Positions 8,891 through 18,564 of a stretch of 64,000 bases of DNA are shown here, piece after piece. The position numbers were made by a program, and so were the translations under genes. The stretch is from Micromonospora matsumotoense (GTDB taxonomy: Bacteria; Actinomycetota; Actinomycetes; Mycobacteriales; Micromonosporaceae). The stretch covers positions 806,001-870,000 of the forward strand of contig NZ_FMCU01000001.1 of assembly GCF_900091525.1 (NCBI RefSeq), written 5' to 3'. Under the pieces are notes generated by a model that was not told the DNA's origin, made no database searches, and was given only the letters and a program-made list of their open reading frames with translations. Numbering within the stretch: position 1 is the first letter of the stretch; each line of letters begins with the position of its first letter.

Positions 8891-9700
8891 ATGACCTCTC
8901 CCGACCGACTCGTGCGGGTCGCCACGGCCCGTGGGGTGACGACGCTCACCCTGGACAGCCCGCACAACCGCAACGCGCTCTCCACCGCGCTGATGACCGA
9001 GCTGCTGGCCGGGATCGCCGCGGCGGTGGCCGACGACGCGGTCCGGGTGGTCGTGCTGGACCACACCGGCCCGGTCTTCTGCTCCGGGGCGGACCTGAAG
9101 GAGACGGCGGCGGCGTACGCCAGCGGGTCGGTGCCGGCCGGGATGCTCGGTGACGTGCTGGTGGCGGTCCGGGAGTGCCCGAAGCCGGTGCTGGCGAAGG
9201 TGGCCGGGCCGGCCCGGGCCGGCGGCCTCGGCCTGATCGCGGCGGCCGATCTGGCGGTCTGTGCGCAGGAGGCGACGTTCGCCTTCACCGAGGTGCGGAT
9301 CGGGGTGATCCCGGCGGTGATCTCGGCGACCGTGCTGCCCCGGCTGCACCCCCGGGCCGCCGCCGAGCTGTATCTGACCGGCGACACCTTCGACGGTCGG
9401 CGGGCCGCCGAGGTGGGGCTGGTGACCGCCGCCGTGCCGGCCGGTGAGCTGGACGCGGCGGTGGCGCGGTACTGCGCCTCGCTGGTCCGGGGAGCACCGG
9501 GGGCGTTGGCCGGGACGAAGGAGTTGCTGCGCCGGCCGGCGGCCACCGACCTGCGTGCGGAGATCGCCGACCTGTCCGCCCGGTCCACCGGCTACTTCCT
9601 GTCCGCCGAGGGCCGCGAGGGTGTCGCGGCGTTCCGCGAGAACCGGTTAGCTCGATGGGTGGTGGCGGTGGACGGTGGGGACGGTGAGGGTGCGGGGTGA
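8891..9700 (+). CDS. Enoyl-CoA hydratase/isomerase family protein (LiuC-like)
   Basis: 269-aa crotonase-fold enzyme. The first oxyanion-hole motif is V-F-C-S-G-A-D-L-K (residues 62-70) and the second is near A-G-G-L-G-L (110-115). The catalytic Glu of the second acid motif is present as F-T-E-V-R-I-G-V-I-P (Glu134), whereas the first glutamate found in classical hydratases is replaced by Gly in GGLGL. This pattern resembles methylglutaconyl-CoA hydratase-type members of leucine degradation, but the substrate is uncertain. The last codons and the stop codon lie inside a 29-32-bp tandem repeat, so the C-terminal tail (G-G-D-G-E-G-A-G) is repeat-derived. Confidence 0.85.
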   Translation: MTSPDRLVRVATARGVTTLTLDSPHNRNALSTALMTELLAGIAAAVADDAVRVVVLDHTGPVFCSGADLKETAAAYASGSVPAGMLGDVLVAVRECPKPVLAKVAGPARAGGLGLIAAADLAVCAQEATFAFTEVRIGVIPAVISATVLPRLHPRAAAELYLTGDTFDGRRAAEVGLVTAAVPAGELDAAVARYCASLVRGAPGALAGTKELLRRPAATDLRAEIADLSARSTGYFLSAEGREGVAAFRENRLARWVVAVDGGDGEGAG

Positions 9701-9815
9701 GAGCGAGGGGCACGGGCGGGGGTGCGGGGTGAGAGCGAGGGCACGGGCGGGTGCGGGGTGAGAGCGAGGGCACGGGCGGGTGCGGGGTGAGAGCGAGGGG
9801 CACGGGCGGGGGCGG
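9690..9815. repeat. Four-copy tandem repeat (29-32 bp unit)
   Basis: Unit GTGCGGGGTGAGAGCGAGG plus a short GGCACGGGCGG tail, starting at 9690, 9722, 9751 and 9780. The units are 32, 29, 29 and about 31 bp, differing by single Gs. The first unit supplies the stop codon of the upstream gene. Confidence 0.85.
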
Positions 9816-9914
9816 GGTTTTCTGGGCGGTGCTGCGGGAACGTGAACCGGTCGACCGACCCGGTGCCGCCGGTCGACGACGTACGCTTGGCGAACGCTGA
9901 AACGGGAGGTGCGG

Positions 9915-10772
9915 GTGCAAACACGGACATTCGTGGCAGCCGGTGTCGTGGTGGCGTTGTTCGCCATCGTCGGGGGCTGGGGAGTCCGTCAGCTCGACGG
10001 GGAGCTTCGGCTCCCGACCGCCGGCCGCAACTGCACCGTGCAGGCCGACGGCACCGTGAAGCTGGACGCCGACCAGATGGCCAACGCGGCCACCATCGCC
10101 GCGATCGGCATGCAGCGGCAGATGCCGGAGCAGGCCGTGGTGGTCGCCCTGGCCACCGCCTACCAGGAGTCGGGGCTACGTAACCTCGCCCACGGCGACC
10201 GGGACTCGCTCGGCCTGTTCCAGCAGCGCCCCAGCCAGGGTTGGGGCACCCCGGAGCAGATCCGCGACCAGCGGTACGCGGCGAATCGGTTCTACAAGGC
10301 GTTGAAGAAGGTACGCGGCTGGGAGCGGATGGAGGTCACCGACGCCGCCCAGGCGGTGCAGCGGTCGGCGTACCCGACGGCGTACCAGAAGTGGGCGGAC
10401 GAGTCCCAGGTGCTGGCGCGGGCCCTGCTCGGTGAGGCGACCGGCGCGGTGGCCTGCACGGTCGGGCGTACCCCGGTGATGCGCGGGCAGGCGGCGGCGG
10501 CCGAGCTGACCCGCGGCCTGACCCTCGACTGGGGGTTGCCCGACGCCGGTGCGGTGGCCGAGCTGACCGACGTGACGGTGCCCGCCACGGACGCCCGCGA
10601 CGGCTGGCGGTACGCGCACTGGCTGGTCTCGCACGCCCCCGACCACGGGGTGAAGCGGGTCCGCTTCGGTGGCCTGGAGTGGAGCGCCGACAACGGTCGG
10701 TGGGCGAAGGTCTCCGACGGCCGGCCGACCGAGGCCCGGGTGCTGGCCGAGGTCTTCGCCGACAACGCCTGA
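9915..10772 (+). CDS. Membrane-anchored lysozyme/transglycosylase-like protein
   Basis: 285-aa protein with an N-terminal signal anchor (about residues 5-23: V-A-A-G-V-V-V-A-L-F-A-I-V-G). The core has A-T-A-Y-Q-E-S-G-L-R-N-L, with Glu in the position of the catalytic acid of lytic transglycosylases, followed by D-S-L-G-L-F-Q-Q-R-P-S-Q-G-W-G. This is the Ser/Gly-Leu-Phe-Gln pattern of goose-lysozyme-like folds. Two cysteines (in G-R-N-C and A-C-T-V) may form a disulfide. Similar actinobacterial proteins are often misnamed heavy-metal transporters. GTG 9915 follows GGGAGG by 5 nt; the GTG at 9909 overlaps that ribosome binding site. A cell-wall role is an inference. Confidence 0.75.
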   Translation: MQTRTFVAAGVVVALFAIVGGWGVRQLDGELRLPTAGRNCTVQADGTVKLDADQMANAATIAAIGMQRQMPEQAVVVALATAYQESGLRNLAHGDRDSLGLFQQRPSQGWGTPEQIRDQRYAANRFYKALKKVRGWERMEVTDAAQAVQRSAYPTAYQKWADESQVLARALLGEATGAVACTVGRTPVMRGQAAAAELTRGLTLDWGLPDAGAVAELTDVTVPATDARDGWRYAHWLVSHAPDHGVKRVRFGGLEWSADNGRWAKVSDGRPTEARVLAEVFADNA

Positions 10773-10789
10773 CGGGGCTGCCGGTGCGG

Positions 10790-11431
10790 TCAGCCGGCGA
10801 CGTTCAGCCGGCGACGCACCTTCTCCATGGTCGAGGCGGGCAACTCGGGGACGTCGAGCAGTCGGGGCAGCAGTTCCGGCTCCAGGCTGGTGGCCCGGAA
10901 CACCTCACCGATGGTGACCCCGTGCGCCGGCCGGTCCACCACCTCGACCGGGTCGCCCGCGCCGACCTCACCGTCGCGCAGCACCCGCAGGTACGCCCCG
11001 GGCGTGGCCCGGACGGTGAACCGCTTGATCAGGTCGGGCACCCCCCAGAAGCCGGCGAAGGTCAGGCACGGGGTGCGCGGCTTGGTGACCTGAAGCAGCG
11101 CCGACCCGACGGACCAGCGTTCGCCGATCACCGCGCCGGTGACGTCCACCGCCCAGGTGGTCAGGTTCTCACCGAACCCGCCGGGGCCGATGTCGCGGGC
11201 CAGCTCGGCCGACCACCAGCCGGCGTCCTCCTGCGCATAGGCGTAGACCGCCTGGTCGGGGCCGCCGTGGTGGGCCCGCTCACCGATGAAGTCACCGGTC
11301 ACCCCGTCGGCGCGCAGCAGCACCGGGCCGTCGACCGGCCGCTTGTCGATGCCGCTGCGCCCGCTGGCGTCGCCCGCCCACTGCGCCTCGGTCACCACGC
11401 CCAGGTTCACCGCCGCCACCCTGCCTGTCAT
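10790..11431 (-). CDS. MOSC domain protein (YiiM-like)
   Basis: 213-aa stand-alone MOSC domain protein, the fold used by molybdenum-cofactor sulfurases. The conserved cysteine lies in K-P-R-T-P-C-L-T-F (Cys122), and G-F-G-E-N-L (residues 85-90) is a family motif. YiiM-type members reduce N-hydroxylated base analogues using molybdenum cofactor (family knowledge); the substrate here is unknown. A TAGGCT box 6 nt before the ATG suggests a leaderless mRNA. It converges on the lysozyme-like gene with a 17-bp gap. Confidence 0.88.
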   Translation of the reverse strand: MTGRVAAVNLGVVTEAQWAGDASGRSGIDKRPVDGPVLLRADGVTGDFIGERAHHGGPDQAVYAYAQEDAGWWSAELARDIGPGGFGENLTTWAVDVTGAVIGERWSVGSALLQVTKPRTPCLTFAGFWGVPDLIKRFTVRATPGAYLRVLRDGEVGAGDPVEVVDRPAHGVTIGEVFRATSLEPELLPRLLDVPELPASTMEKVRRRLNVAG

Positions 11432-11437
11432 GGCCCC

Positions 11438-11443
11438 AGCCTA
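11438..11443 (-). promoter_or_regulatory. Leaderless -10 box for the MOSC gene
   Basis: TAGGCT on the minus strand, 6 nt before the ATG at 11431. Confidence 0.5.
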
Positions 11444-11480
11444 CGACCGCGTGCGGGCCCTTGCCGTCCCCCGTCGTCGC

Positions 11481-12311
11481 TCAGCCCTTGACCGCACCGG
11501 CGACCAGGCCGGAGACCATCCGCCGCTGCACCAACAGGAAGAAGACGATCACCGGCAGGGTGAACAGCGTGGAGGCGGCCATCACCGAACCCCAGGCGGT
11601 GTCGTCCCGGCCGAAGAAGAAGGTCATCGCCACCGGCAGGGTGTACCGGCTCTGGTCGTTGACGAAGGTCAGCGCGAAGATCAGCTCGTTCCAGGCGGTG
11701 ATGAAGGAGAAGATGCTGGTCGCCACCAGGCCCGGTGCGACCAGCGGGAAGAGGACCTTCCGGAAGGTCTGCGACCGGCTCGCCCCGTCGATCGCGGCGG
11801 CCTCCTCCAACTCCTTCGGCACCGCCGCGACGAAACCGCGCAGCATCCACACCGCGAACGGCAGCGAGAAGCCCAGGTAGGTCAGGATCAGGCTGGGCAG
11901 GGTGTTGTAGAGGCCGAGCCGCTGGATCATCAGGAACAACGGGATGACCAGCGCCTCCAGCGGGATCATCTGGACCACCAGCAGCATGATCAGGAAGGTG
12001 GTCCGCAGTCGGAACCGGAACCGGGCCACCGCCGTCGCGGCCAGCAGCGCCACCAGGCCGCTGAGCACGACCGTGCTCACCGCCACCAGCACGCTGTTGA
12101 GGAAGAAGTCGCCGAAGGTGACGCCCGGGATCAGGTTGCCGGTGAGGATCTCCCGGTAGTGCTCCAGGGTGGGGTGCGCCGGTACCGGCCGGGGGGTGGC
12201 CGAGAAGATCTCCCGGTGGGGCTTCAGTGAGGTGGCGACCATCCAGTAGACCGGGAACGCGGCGAAGAGCGCCACCAGCAGGCCCGCGCCGTTGAGGGCG
12301 ACCTTCTTCAC
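11481..12311 (-). CDS. Carbohydrate ABC transporter permease (MalG type)
   Basis: 276-aa inner permease of a CUT1 sugar importer with six predicted membrane helices. The EAA loop E-A-A-A-I-D-G-A (then R-K-V-L-F-P-L-V) docks the ATPase. The GTG start overlaps the stop of the other permease by 4 bp and has AGGAGGACGAGTC upstream, so the two are translationally coupled. The open frame runs further upstream to 12599, but those codons lie inside the other permease in another frame. It is the last gene of the operon. Confidence 0.93.
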   Translation of the reverse strand: MKKVALNGAGLLVALFAAFPVYWMVATSLKPHREIFSATPRPVPAHPTLEHYREILTGNLIPGVTFGDFFLNSVLVAVSTVVLSGLVALLAATAVARFRFRLRTTFLIMLLVVQMIPLEALVIPLFLMIQRLGLYNTLPSLILTYLGFSLPFAVWMLRGFVAAVPKELEEAAAIDGASRSQTFRKVLFPLVAPGLVATSIFSFITAWNELIFALTFVNDQSRYTLPVAMTFFFGRDDTAWGSVMAASTLFTLPVIVFFLLVQRRMVSGLVAGAVKG

Positions 12312-13294
12312 GACTCGTCCTCCTGTCTGAGCACCATCCGGACGTACAGGCCGGTCACCAGCAGCAGGATCAGCGTGAGGATGACCGCGACGGCCGAACC
12401 CACCCCGTACTTGGGCGGCGGCGAGAACGCCTCGGCGTACGAGTAGATGGCCAGCATGTACGTGGGTCGGTCCTGGGTGCCGCCGGCCAGCACGAACTGC
12501 TGGGTGAAGACCTTGAAGTCCCAGATGGTGGAGAGCACCACCAGGATGCCGAAGACCGGCCGCAGCACCGGGAAGGTGATCTTCCAGAACACCTGCCACG
12601 GGCCGGCCCCGTCGACCCGGGCCGCCTCGGGCAACTCGCTCGGCACGCTCTTGAGCCCGGCGAGCACGCTCACCGCGATGAACGGGAACGAGTGCCAGAC
12701 CACCACCAGGGTCAGGATCGCGAAGAACAGCAGCGGCGAGTTGAACCAGCCGTAACCGGACCAGTCGGTACGCCCGAAGAGCGCCTGGGACAGCCCGTCC
12801 GGCAGGGCGTTGAACGCCCAGGTGACCAGGCCGGAGGTGTCATCGAAGATCCACTTCCAGACGATCGTGCCGGTCAGCGCCGGGGTCGCCCAGGCCAGCA
12901 TCACGCAACTGGCCACGAAGGTGGCCATCCGGCGGCCGAGCCGGTGCAGCAGCAGCCCGACCAGGGTGCCCAGCACCATCGTCAGCAGCACGTTCGCCGC
13001 CGCGAAGAGCACCGTGTTGCGCAGCACCGTCCGGAAGAACGGGTCGCCGAGGATCTGGGTGTAGTTGGCCCACCCGACGAACGGCCACCCACGGTCGCCG
13101 CGCAACTGCCGGACGTTGTCCAGCTTGAAGAACGACATCGCCACCACCTGGCCCAACGGCCAGAGCAGCAGCACCCCGATGACCACCAGGCAGGGCAGCA
13201 GAAGCAGGTACGGCAGGCGGTCCGCCCGGGACCGCCGCCGTACGGGGGTCTCCCGCGCGGCGGCCGTCCCGGTGTCCTCGGTCAGCGTGCTCAC
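12308..13294 (-). CDS. Carbohydrate ABC transporter permease (MalF type)
   Basis: 328-aa membrane permease partner of the MalG-type protein. The first ~25 residues are polar and cytoplasmic, then L-P-Y-L-L-L-L-P-C-L starts the first helix. The EAA motif appears as E-A-A-R-V-D-G-A-G. The GTG start overlaps the binding-protein stop codon by 4 bp (GTGA). The order binding protein, MalF-like, MalG-like with no ATPase is normal in actinobacteria, where a shared MsiK-type ATPase serves many sugar importers (established in Streptomyces). Confidence 0.93.
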   Translation of the reverse strand: MSTLTEDTGTAAARETPVRRRSRADRLPYLLLLPCLVVIGVLLLWPLGQVVAMSFFKLDNVRQLRGDRGWPFVGWANYTQILGDPFFRTVLRNTVLFAAANVLLTMVLGTLVGLLLHRLGRRMATFVASCVMLAWATPALTGTIVWKWIFDDTSGLVTWAFNALPDGLSQALFGRTDWSGYGWFNSPLLFFAILTLVVVWHSFPFIAVSVLAGLKSVPSELPEAARVDGAGPWQVFWKITFPVLRPVFGILVVLSTIWDFKVFTQQFVLAGGTQDRPTYMLAIYSYAEAFSPPPKYGVGSAVAVILTLILLLVTGLYVRMVLRQEDES

Positions 13295-14580
13295 TTGGCG
13301 TTGAGGATGCTTTCCATCTCGGCGGCCGCGTCGGCGGTGGCCTGCTCGACGCTCTTCTGCCCCTTCATCACCGAGCTGTTCATCGCCTGGGTCACCGTCC
13401 TGGTCCGGCTGACCTCGACCCACTTCGGCGTGAGGGGGGTGACCCTGGTCTTCTGCATGGTGGTGGCGAACGCCGCCATCAGCTTGTCGTTGGCGTACTC
13501 CCCGCCGCTGACCAGGTCGGAATAGACCGGGAAGAAGCCGAGGCTGCCGGCGAAGGCCCGCGCGTTCTTCTTGTTGAGCAGCACGGTCAGGTAGTCCCAG
13601 GCCAGGTCCTGCTTCTTGCTGTCGCGCCAGAGGGCGAGGTCCGAGCCACCGGCGAACGCGGGGGCCGGCCGGCCGTCCGGGCCGGGGATCGGGAACGTGC
13701 CCCAGACCTTCTCGATCTCGGGGTTGTCCTTCTTGATCGCGCCGGCCTGCCAGCTTCCGGCGAAGGCCATCGCCGCCTTGCCGGTGGCGAACTGGGTACG
13801 GGCGTCGATCTCGTTCCACCCGGCGGCGGCGGGCGGGGCGACCTTGTGCACGGTCACCAGGTCGGTCCAGAACTTCACCGCCTGCTGCGCCGCCGGGCTG
13901 GTGTAGCCGGACTTCCAGCTGCCGCCCTGGTCGGTGGCGATCTCGCCGCCGGCACCCCAGAGGAAGGAGTAGAACGGCAGCTCGGAGTTGCCGGGCAGGG
14001 CGATGCCGTAGGTGCCGGGCTTCTTGGCCTGCACCGCCTTGGCGACCGAGACCAGCTCGTCCCAGTTCTTCGGCGGCTGCACGCCGGCCTCGGCGAACCA
14101 GTCGGTGCGGTAGTAGATGGCGCGCACACCGGCATACCAGGGGACGCCGTACTGCTTGCCGTCGAGCTGGGCGTTGCGCACCAGGTCCGGCAGGACGTCC
14201 CTGCCCTCGGCCCAGCTGCCGAACCGCCCGGAGACGTCGGCGAGGGCCTCCTGCGCCGCCCAGCCCTGGGTCTCGGTGTTGCCGAGTTCGGTGACGTCCG
14301 GGCCCTCTCCACCGGCGAGCGCCGCCTGGAACTTCTTCGGTGCCTCCAGCCAGGGGAGGTACTGGACCACCACGTCCGTGTCGGGGTGCTGCTGCCGGAA
14401 CTCGGTCTCGACGCCGTCGAGGAACGTCGTCTGGGCTGCGCTCCCCTCGCCCATCATCCAGACCGTCAGCTTGCTGTCGTCGGCGGCTTCGTCATCGCCG
14501 GAACCGCCGCAACCGGCGAGCACCATCGCGGCCGAGGCCACGACGGCGGTGACCGGAGCCAGCCGTTTCCACCTGTTCAC
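13291..14580 (-). CDS. Extracellular sugar-binding lipoprotein
   Basis: 429-aa family 1 solute-binding protein. It has a lipoprotein signal with the lipobox L-A-G-C (Cys24), then a Gly/Ser/Asp linker and the two-lobed binding fold starting at L-T-V-W-M-M-G. It heads a three-gene CUT1 importer operon. The ligand cannot be read from sequence; beta-glucosides, chitobiose, maltose and trehalose are all possible. A palindromic operator sits between its -35 and -10 boxes, so expression is probably repressed without substrate. No regulator gene is adjacent. Confidence 0.93.
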   Translation of the reverse strand: MNRWKRLAPVTAVVASAAMVLAGCGGSGDDEAADDSKLTVWMMGEGSAAQTTFLDGVETEFRQQHPDTDVVVQYLPWLEAPKKFQAALAGGEGPDVTELGNTETQGWAAQEALADVSGRFGSWAEGRDVLPDLVRNAQLDGKQYGVPWYAGVRAIYYRTDWFAEAGVQPPKNWDELVSVAKAVQAKKPGTYGIALPGNSELPFYSFLWGAGGEIATDQGGSWKSGYTSPAAQQAVKFWTDLVTVHKVAPPAAAGWNEIDARTQFATGKAAMAFAGSWQAGAIKKDNPEIEKVWGTFPIPGPDGRPAPAFAGGSDLALWRDSKKQDLAWDYLTVLLNKKNARAFAGSLGFFPVYSDLVSGGEYANDKLMAAFATTMQKTRVTPLTPKWVEVSRTRTVTQAMNSSVMKGQKSVEQATADAAAEMESILNAK

Positions 14581-14624
14581 GCCACTTCTCCCTCGCGCCG
14601 TCCGGCACTAACCTTCCCAGCCGC

Positions 14625-14654
14625 ACCCTAGTAGGAAAATTTCCTTTACGACAG
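14625..14654 (-). promoter_or_regulatory. Promoter of the sugar importer with operator palindrome in its spacer
   Basis: On the minus strand: -35-like CTGTCG (14649-14654), an 18-bp spacer, then TAGGGT (14625-14630). The spacer holds AGGAAA-A-TTTCCT (14633-14645), a perfect 6-1-6 palindrome that resembles operators of ROK-family sugar repressors in actinobacteria (TTAGGAAA-N-TTTCCTAA type). That regulator assignment is inference. Confidence 0.65.
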
Positions 14655-14801
14655 GGGGGTGGTGCGCGCCCCGGCCGCGGACCGTCGCCGACGTCGGCGA
14701 CGCCACCGGAGGGCGTCGGCGAGGCGACCGTATCGCAGCCGGGGGTCGCTGAGGCAGGCCCCGCGAAGGCCGGTCCGGCTCGACCGTCGGCACCCGGACG
14801 A

Positions 14802-14840
14802 GCGGATGCCCGCCCCCCGAACCGGGGGGCGGGCATCCGC
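14802..14840 (-). terminator. Perfect 17-bp hairpin after glsB copy 1
   Basis: GCGGATGCCCGCCCCCC pairs perfectly with its complement across a 5-nt loop. It lies 42 bp beyond the glsB1 stop, where a terminator would separate it from the sugar importer promoter. The rest of the 300-bp stretch 14581-14881 holds only the importer promoter. Confidence 0.85.
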
Positions 14841-14881
14841 TGAGTGGTACGTGCCGGCCGGTCACCGACCGGCGGGCGGGG

Positions 14882-15169
14882 TCACCGGTGGCTGACGCCC
14901 CGACGCCGACCCACACCGGCCACCAGGGCCACGGCGATGGCGGCGAGGACGACCTGCACCAGCAGTTCGGCCCAGTCGATGCCGGCGGTGGCGGTCGCGA
15001 TGCCCAACGCCCGCGCCAGCACGGTGCCCAGCAGCGCGGCACCGACACCGATCAGCAGGTGTAGCCAGATCGGCATGTTCTGGCGGCCCGGCACGACCAG
15101 GCGGCCCAGCGCGCCGACGATGAGGCCGACGACGAGCGCGGTGATGATGCCCCAGACGGTGAACTCCAC
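14882..15169 (-). CDS. GlsB/YeaQ/YmgE family stress membrane protein, copy 1
   Basis: 95-aa protein of the transglycosylase-associated (PF04226) family with three hydrophobic helices and the signature G-R-L-V-V-P-G-R-Q-N. GTG start with GGAGGACGGTC upstream. It is 88/95 identical to its neighbour at 15393-15680, with the same length and orientation, so the pair is a recent tandem duplication. These proteins are linked to general, osmotic or acid stress; the molecular role is unknown. Confidence 0.92.
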   Translation of the reverse strand: MEFTVWGIITALVVGLIVGALGRLVVPGRQNMPIWLHLLIGVGAALLGTVLARALGIATATAGIDWAELLVQVVLAAIAVALVAGVGRRRGVSHR

Positions 15170-15341
15170 GACCGTCCTCCTTCTGTTGATATGTCATCAG
15201 GTGAGTTGTTGTTGCTGTGGTGATCGATAGGTTCCCGGAGCGGAGAATTTCCAAACCGGCTCCGGTAACGATCCGGTCTAGATCGCCCGCCACCGCGATC
15301 GATCCGCTTCCCACGGGAGCGGCAGCTCAGGGCGGACGCGA

Positions 15342-15376
15342 GCGGGCGCCCGACCCCGAAGGGTGCGGGCGCCCGC
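15342..15376 (-). terminator. Hairpin after glsB copy 2
   Basis: GCGGGCGCCCGACCC pairs with GGGT-g-CGGGCGCCCGC across a CGAA loop, a 15-bp stem with one bulged G. It begins 17 bp past the glsB2 stop, so each duplicate probably has its own terminator and promoter. Confidence 0.8.
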
Positions 15377-15392
15377 CGAGCGGTACGGCTGA

Positions 15393-15680
15393 TTACCGGT
15401 GGGTGACGCCGCGGCGGCGACCCACGCCGGCCACCAGGGCCACGGCGATGGCCGCGAGGACGACCTGCACCAGCAGCTCGGTCCAGTCGATGCCGGCGGT
15501 CTCCGTGGCGATGCCCATCGCCCGGGCCAGCACGGTGCCCAGCAGCGCGGCGCCCACGCCGATCAGCATGTGCATCCAGATCGGCATGTTCTGGCGGCCC
15601 GGCACGACCAAGCGGCCCAGAGCGCCGATGATGAGACCAACAACGAGCGCAGTGATGATGCCCCAGACGGTGAACTCCAC
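15393..15680 (-). CDS. GlsB/YeaQ/YmgE family stress membrane protein, copy 2
   Basis: 95 aa, differing from copy 1 at only seven positions, all conservative or at helix edges (V/I, L/M three times, A/E, A/T, S/T). GTG start with a very strong GGAGGAGGAGGG ribosome binding site. It has a 342-bp upstream region (15681-16022) holding a palindrome related to the sugar-importer operator and the lepA terminator, but no other gene. Expression of the two copies may differ, because copy 1 has only 223 bp upstream and a different sequence. Confidence 0.92.
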   Translation of the reverse strand: MEFTVWGIITALVVGLIIGALGRLVVPGRQNMPIWMHMLIGVGAALLGTVLARAMGIATETAGIDWTELLVQVVLAAIAVALVAGVGRRRGVTHR

Positions 15681-15891
15681 GGTCGCCCTCCTCCTCCAAG
15701 TTGAGTCACACGGTATGTGTGGTTCCTGTCGTGACAGTTAGATTCCCGACCGCCCGCCAACCCAAACCGACTCATCCCCAGGCGAGTCGCCGCACGTCGA
15801 TACGACGACGGTGCGTCGTTTTGCCAGCGGTCGATATTTGGGCAGGTCAACAGGCATCCGGTGGGGCGTCGCGCGCGTCCCGGAGGGCGAG

Positions 15892-15913
15892 GGAAATTTT
15901 TCCGTACGACAGG
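15892..15913. promoter_or_regulatory. Second palindrome related to the sugar-importer operator
   Basis: GGAAA-TT-TTTCC followed after 1 nt by TACGACAGG. The importer site has GGAAA-A-TTTCC followed after 2 nt by the same TACGACAGG. Here no TANNNT box follows at the -10 position on the minus strand, so it may be an operator or a relic rather than a full promoter. Confidence 0.45.
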
Positions 15914-15930
15914 TGGGGCGCCCAGCCGAC

Positions 15931-15971
15931 GGTGGCCGGCACCCGGCGGGAAACACCGGGTACCGGCCACC
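15931..15971 (-). terminator. Hairpin downstream of lepA
   Basis: GGTGGCCGGCACCCGG pairs with CCGGGTACCGGCCACC (one mismatch in 16) across a 9-nt loop, 52 bp beyond the lepA stop. Confidence 0.75.
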
Positions 15972-16022
15972 GTGGACCGCAGGGGCGGGGGCTTCCGGGC
16001 TCGGCCGGTGCGCCCGGCCCCG

Positions 16023-17900
<1,878 letters not shown>

Positions 17901-17987
17901 AGCGGTCCGTTCTGGTCGGCTGACGTGAGCAGGCCGGCGCACCGCCGGCCCCCTCTATGCTCCCACGTCGCTCCGAACCCGGTCCGA

Positions 17988-18524
17988 TCACTCCTCGGGT
18001 GGCTCCACGAAGAGGGCGGCGAGCTTCGGCAGCCGGCGGCGGGCCTCCTCCTCGTCGTCGAAGTCCCAGAAGTCGTTCAGGTCCGGCACCGGCACCTTGT
18101 CACGCTCCGCCGGCAGGTCGGCGGCGGTCGCCTTCCGGTAGGCGTCCCACGGCACCGCCAGCATGTCCGCACACTCGAACTCCTCGCCGCTGAGCGCGGC
18201 CGACCGGACCCGCGGCACCTCGGCCAGCGAATCCGGGGCGGCCACCGCGGCGGCGAAGACCGCCCGCCCCTGGGTCATCAGCCAGCCCCGGAAATACTCG
18301 AACCCGTCGTCGGACGCACCCCCGTTGATCAGGTACGCCGCACCCCACAGGTCGACCCGGTAGGAGGCGGCGAGCACCCGCTGCTGGTGGTGCGCGTACC
18401 CGACGATGTCCTCCGGGGTGCGCTCGGCGAGCAGCGCGACCGCCCGGGCGGCGACCGCGTCGGCCTCGCCCCCGGCCCCGGCCCGGGCCTGGTCGATCAA
18501 CTGCCAGAAGTCGTCGGTCCTCAT
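17988..18524 (-). CDS. DUF4240 domain protein
   Basis: 178-aa soluble protein that begins M-R-T-D-D-F-W-Q-L-I-D-Q-A, the hallmark of DUF4240 (PF14024), with the F-E-Y-F-R-G-W-L segment in the middle and an acidic D-F-D-D-E-E-E-A stretch near the end. Function is unknown; related families occur in polymorphic-toxin immunity sets and as stand-alone genes. No toxin gene is adjacent. ATG 18524 is chosen because the frame upstream (to 19316) is low-complexity antisense to the kinase gene. Confidence 0.85.
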   Translation of the reverse strand: MRTDDFWQLIDQARAGAGGEADAVAARAVALLAERTPEDIVGYAHHQQRVLAASYRVDLWGAAYLINGGASDDGFEYFRGWLMTQGRAVFAAAVAAPDSLAEVPRVRSAALSGEEFECADMLAVPWDAYRKATAADLPAERDKVPVPDLNDFWDFDDEEEARRRLPKLAALFVEPPEE

Positions 18525-18564
18525 GGCCTGGAGTCTCCCAGAGTCGACCGGGCACGATGGTGGG

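Noticed and set aside
9690..9815. CRISPR-like array
   Set aside because: The units are directly adjacent without unique spacers and no cas gene is present, so it is an ordinary tandem repeat.
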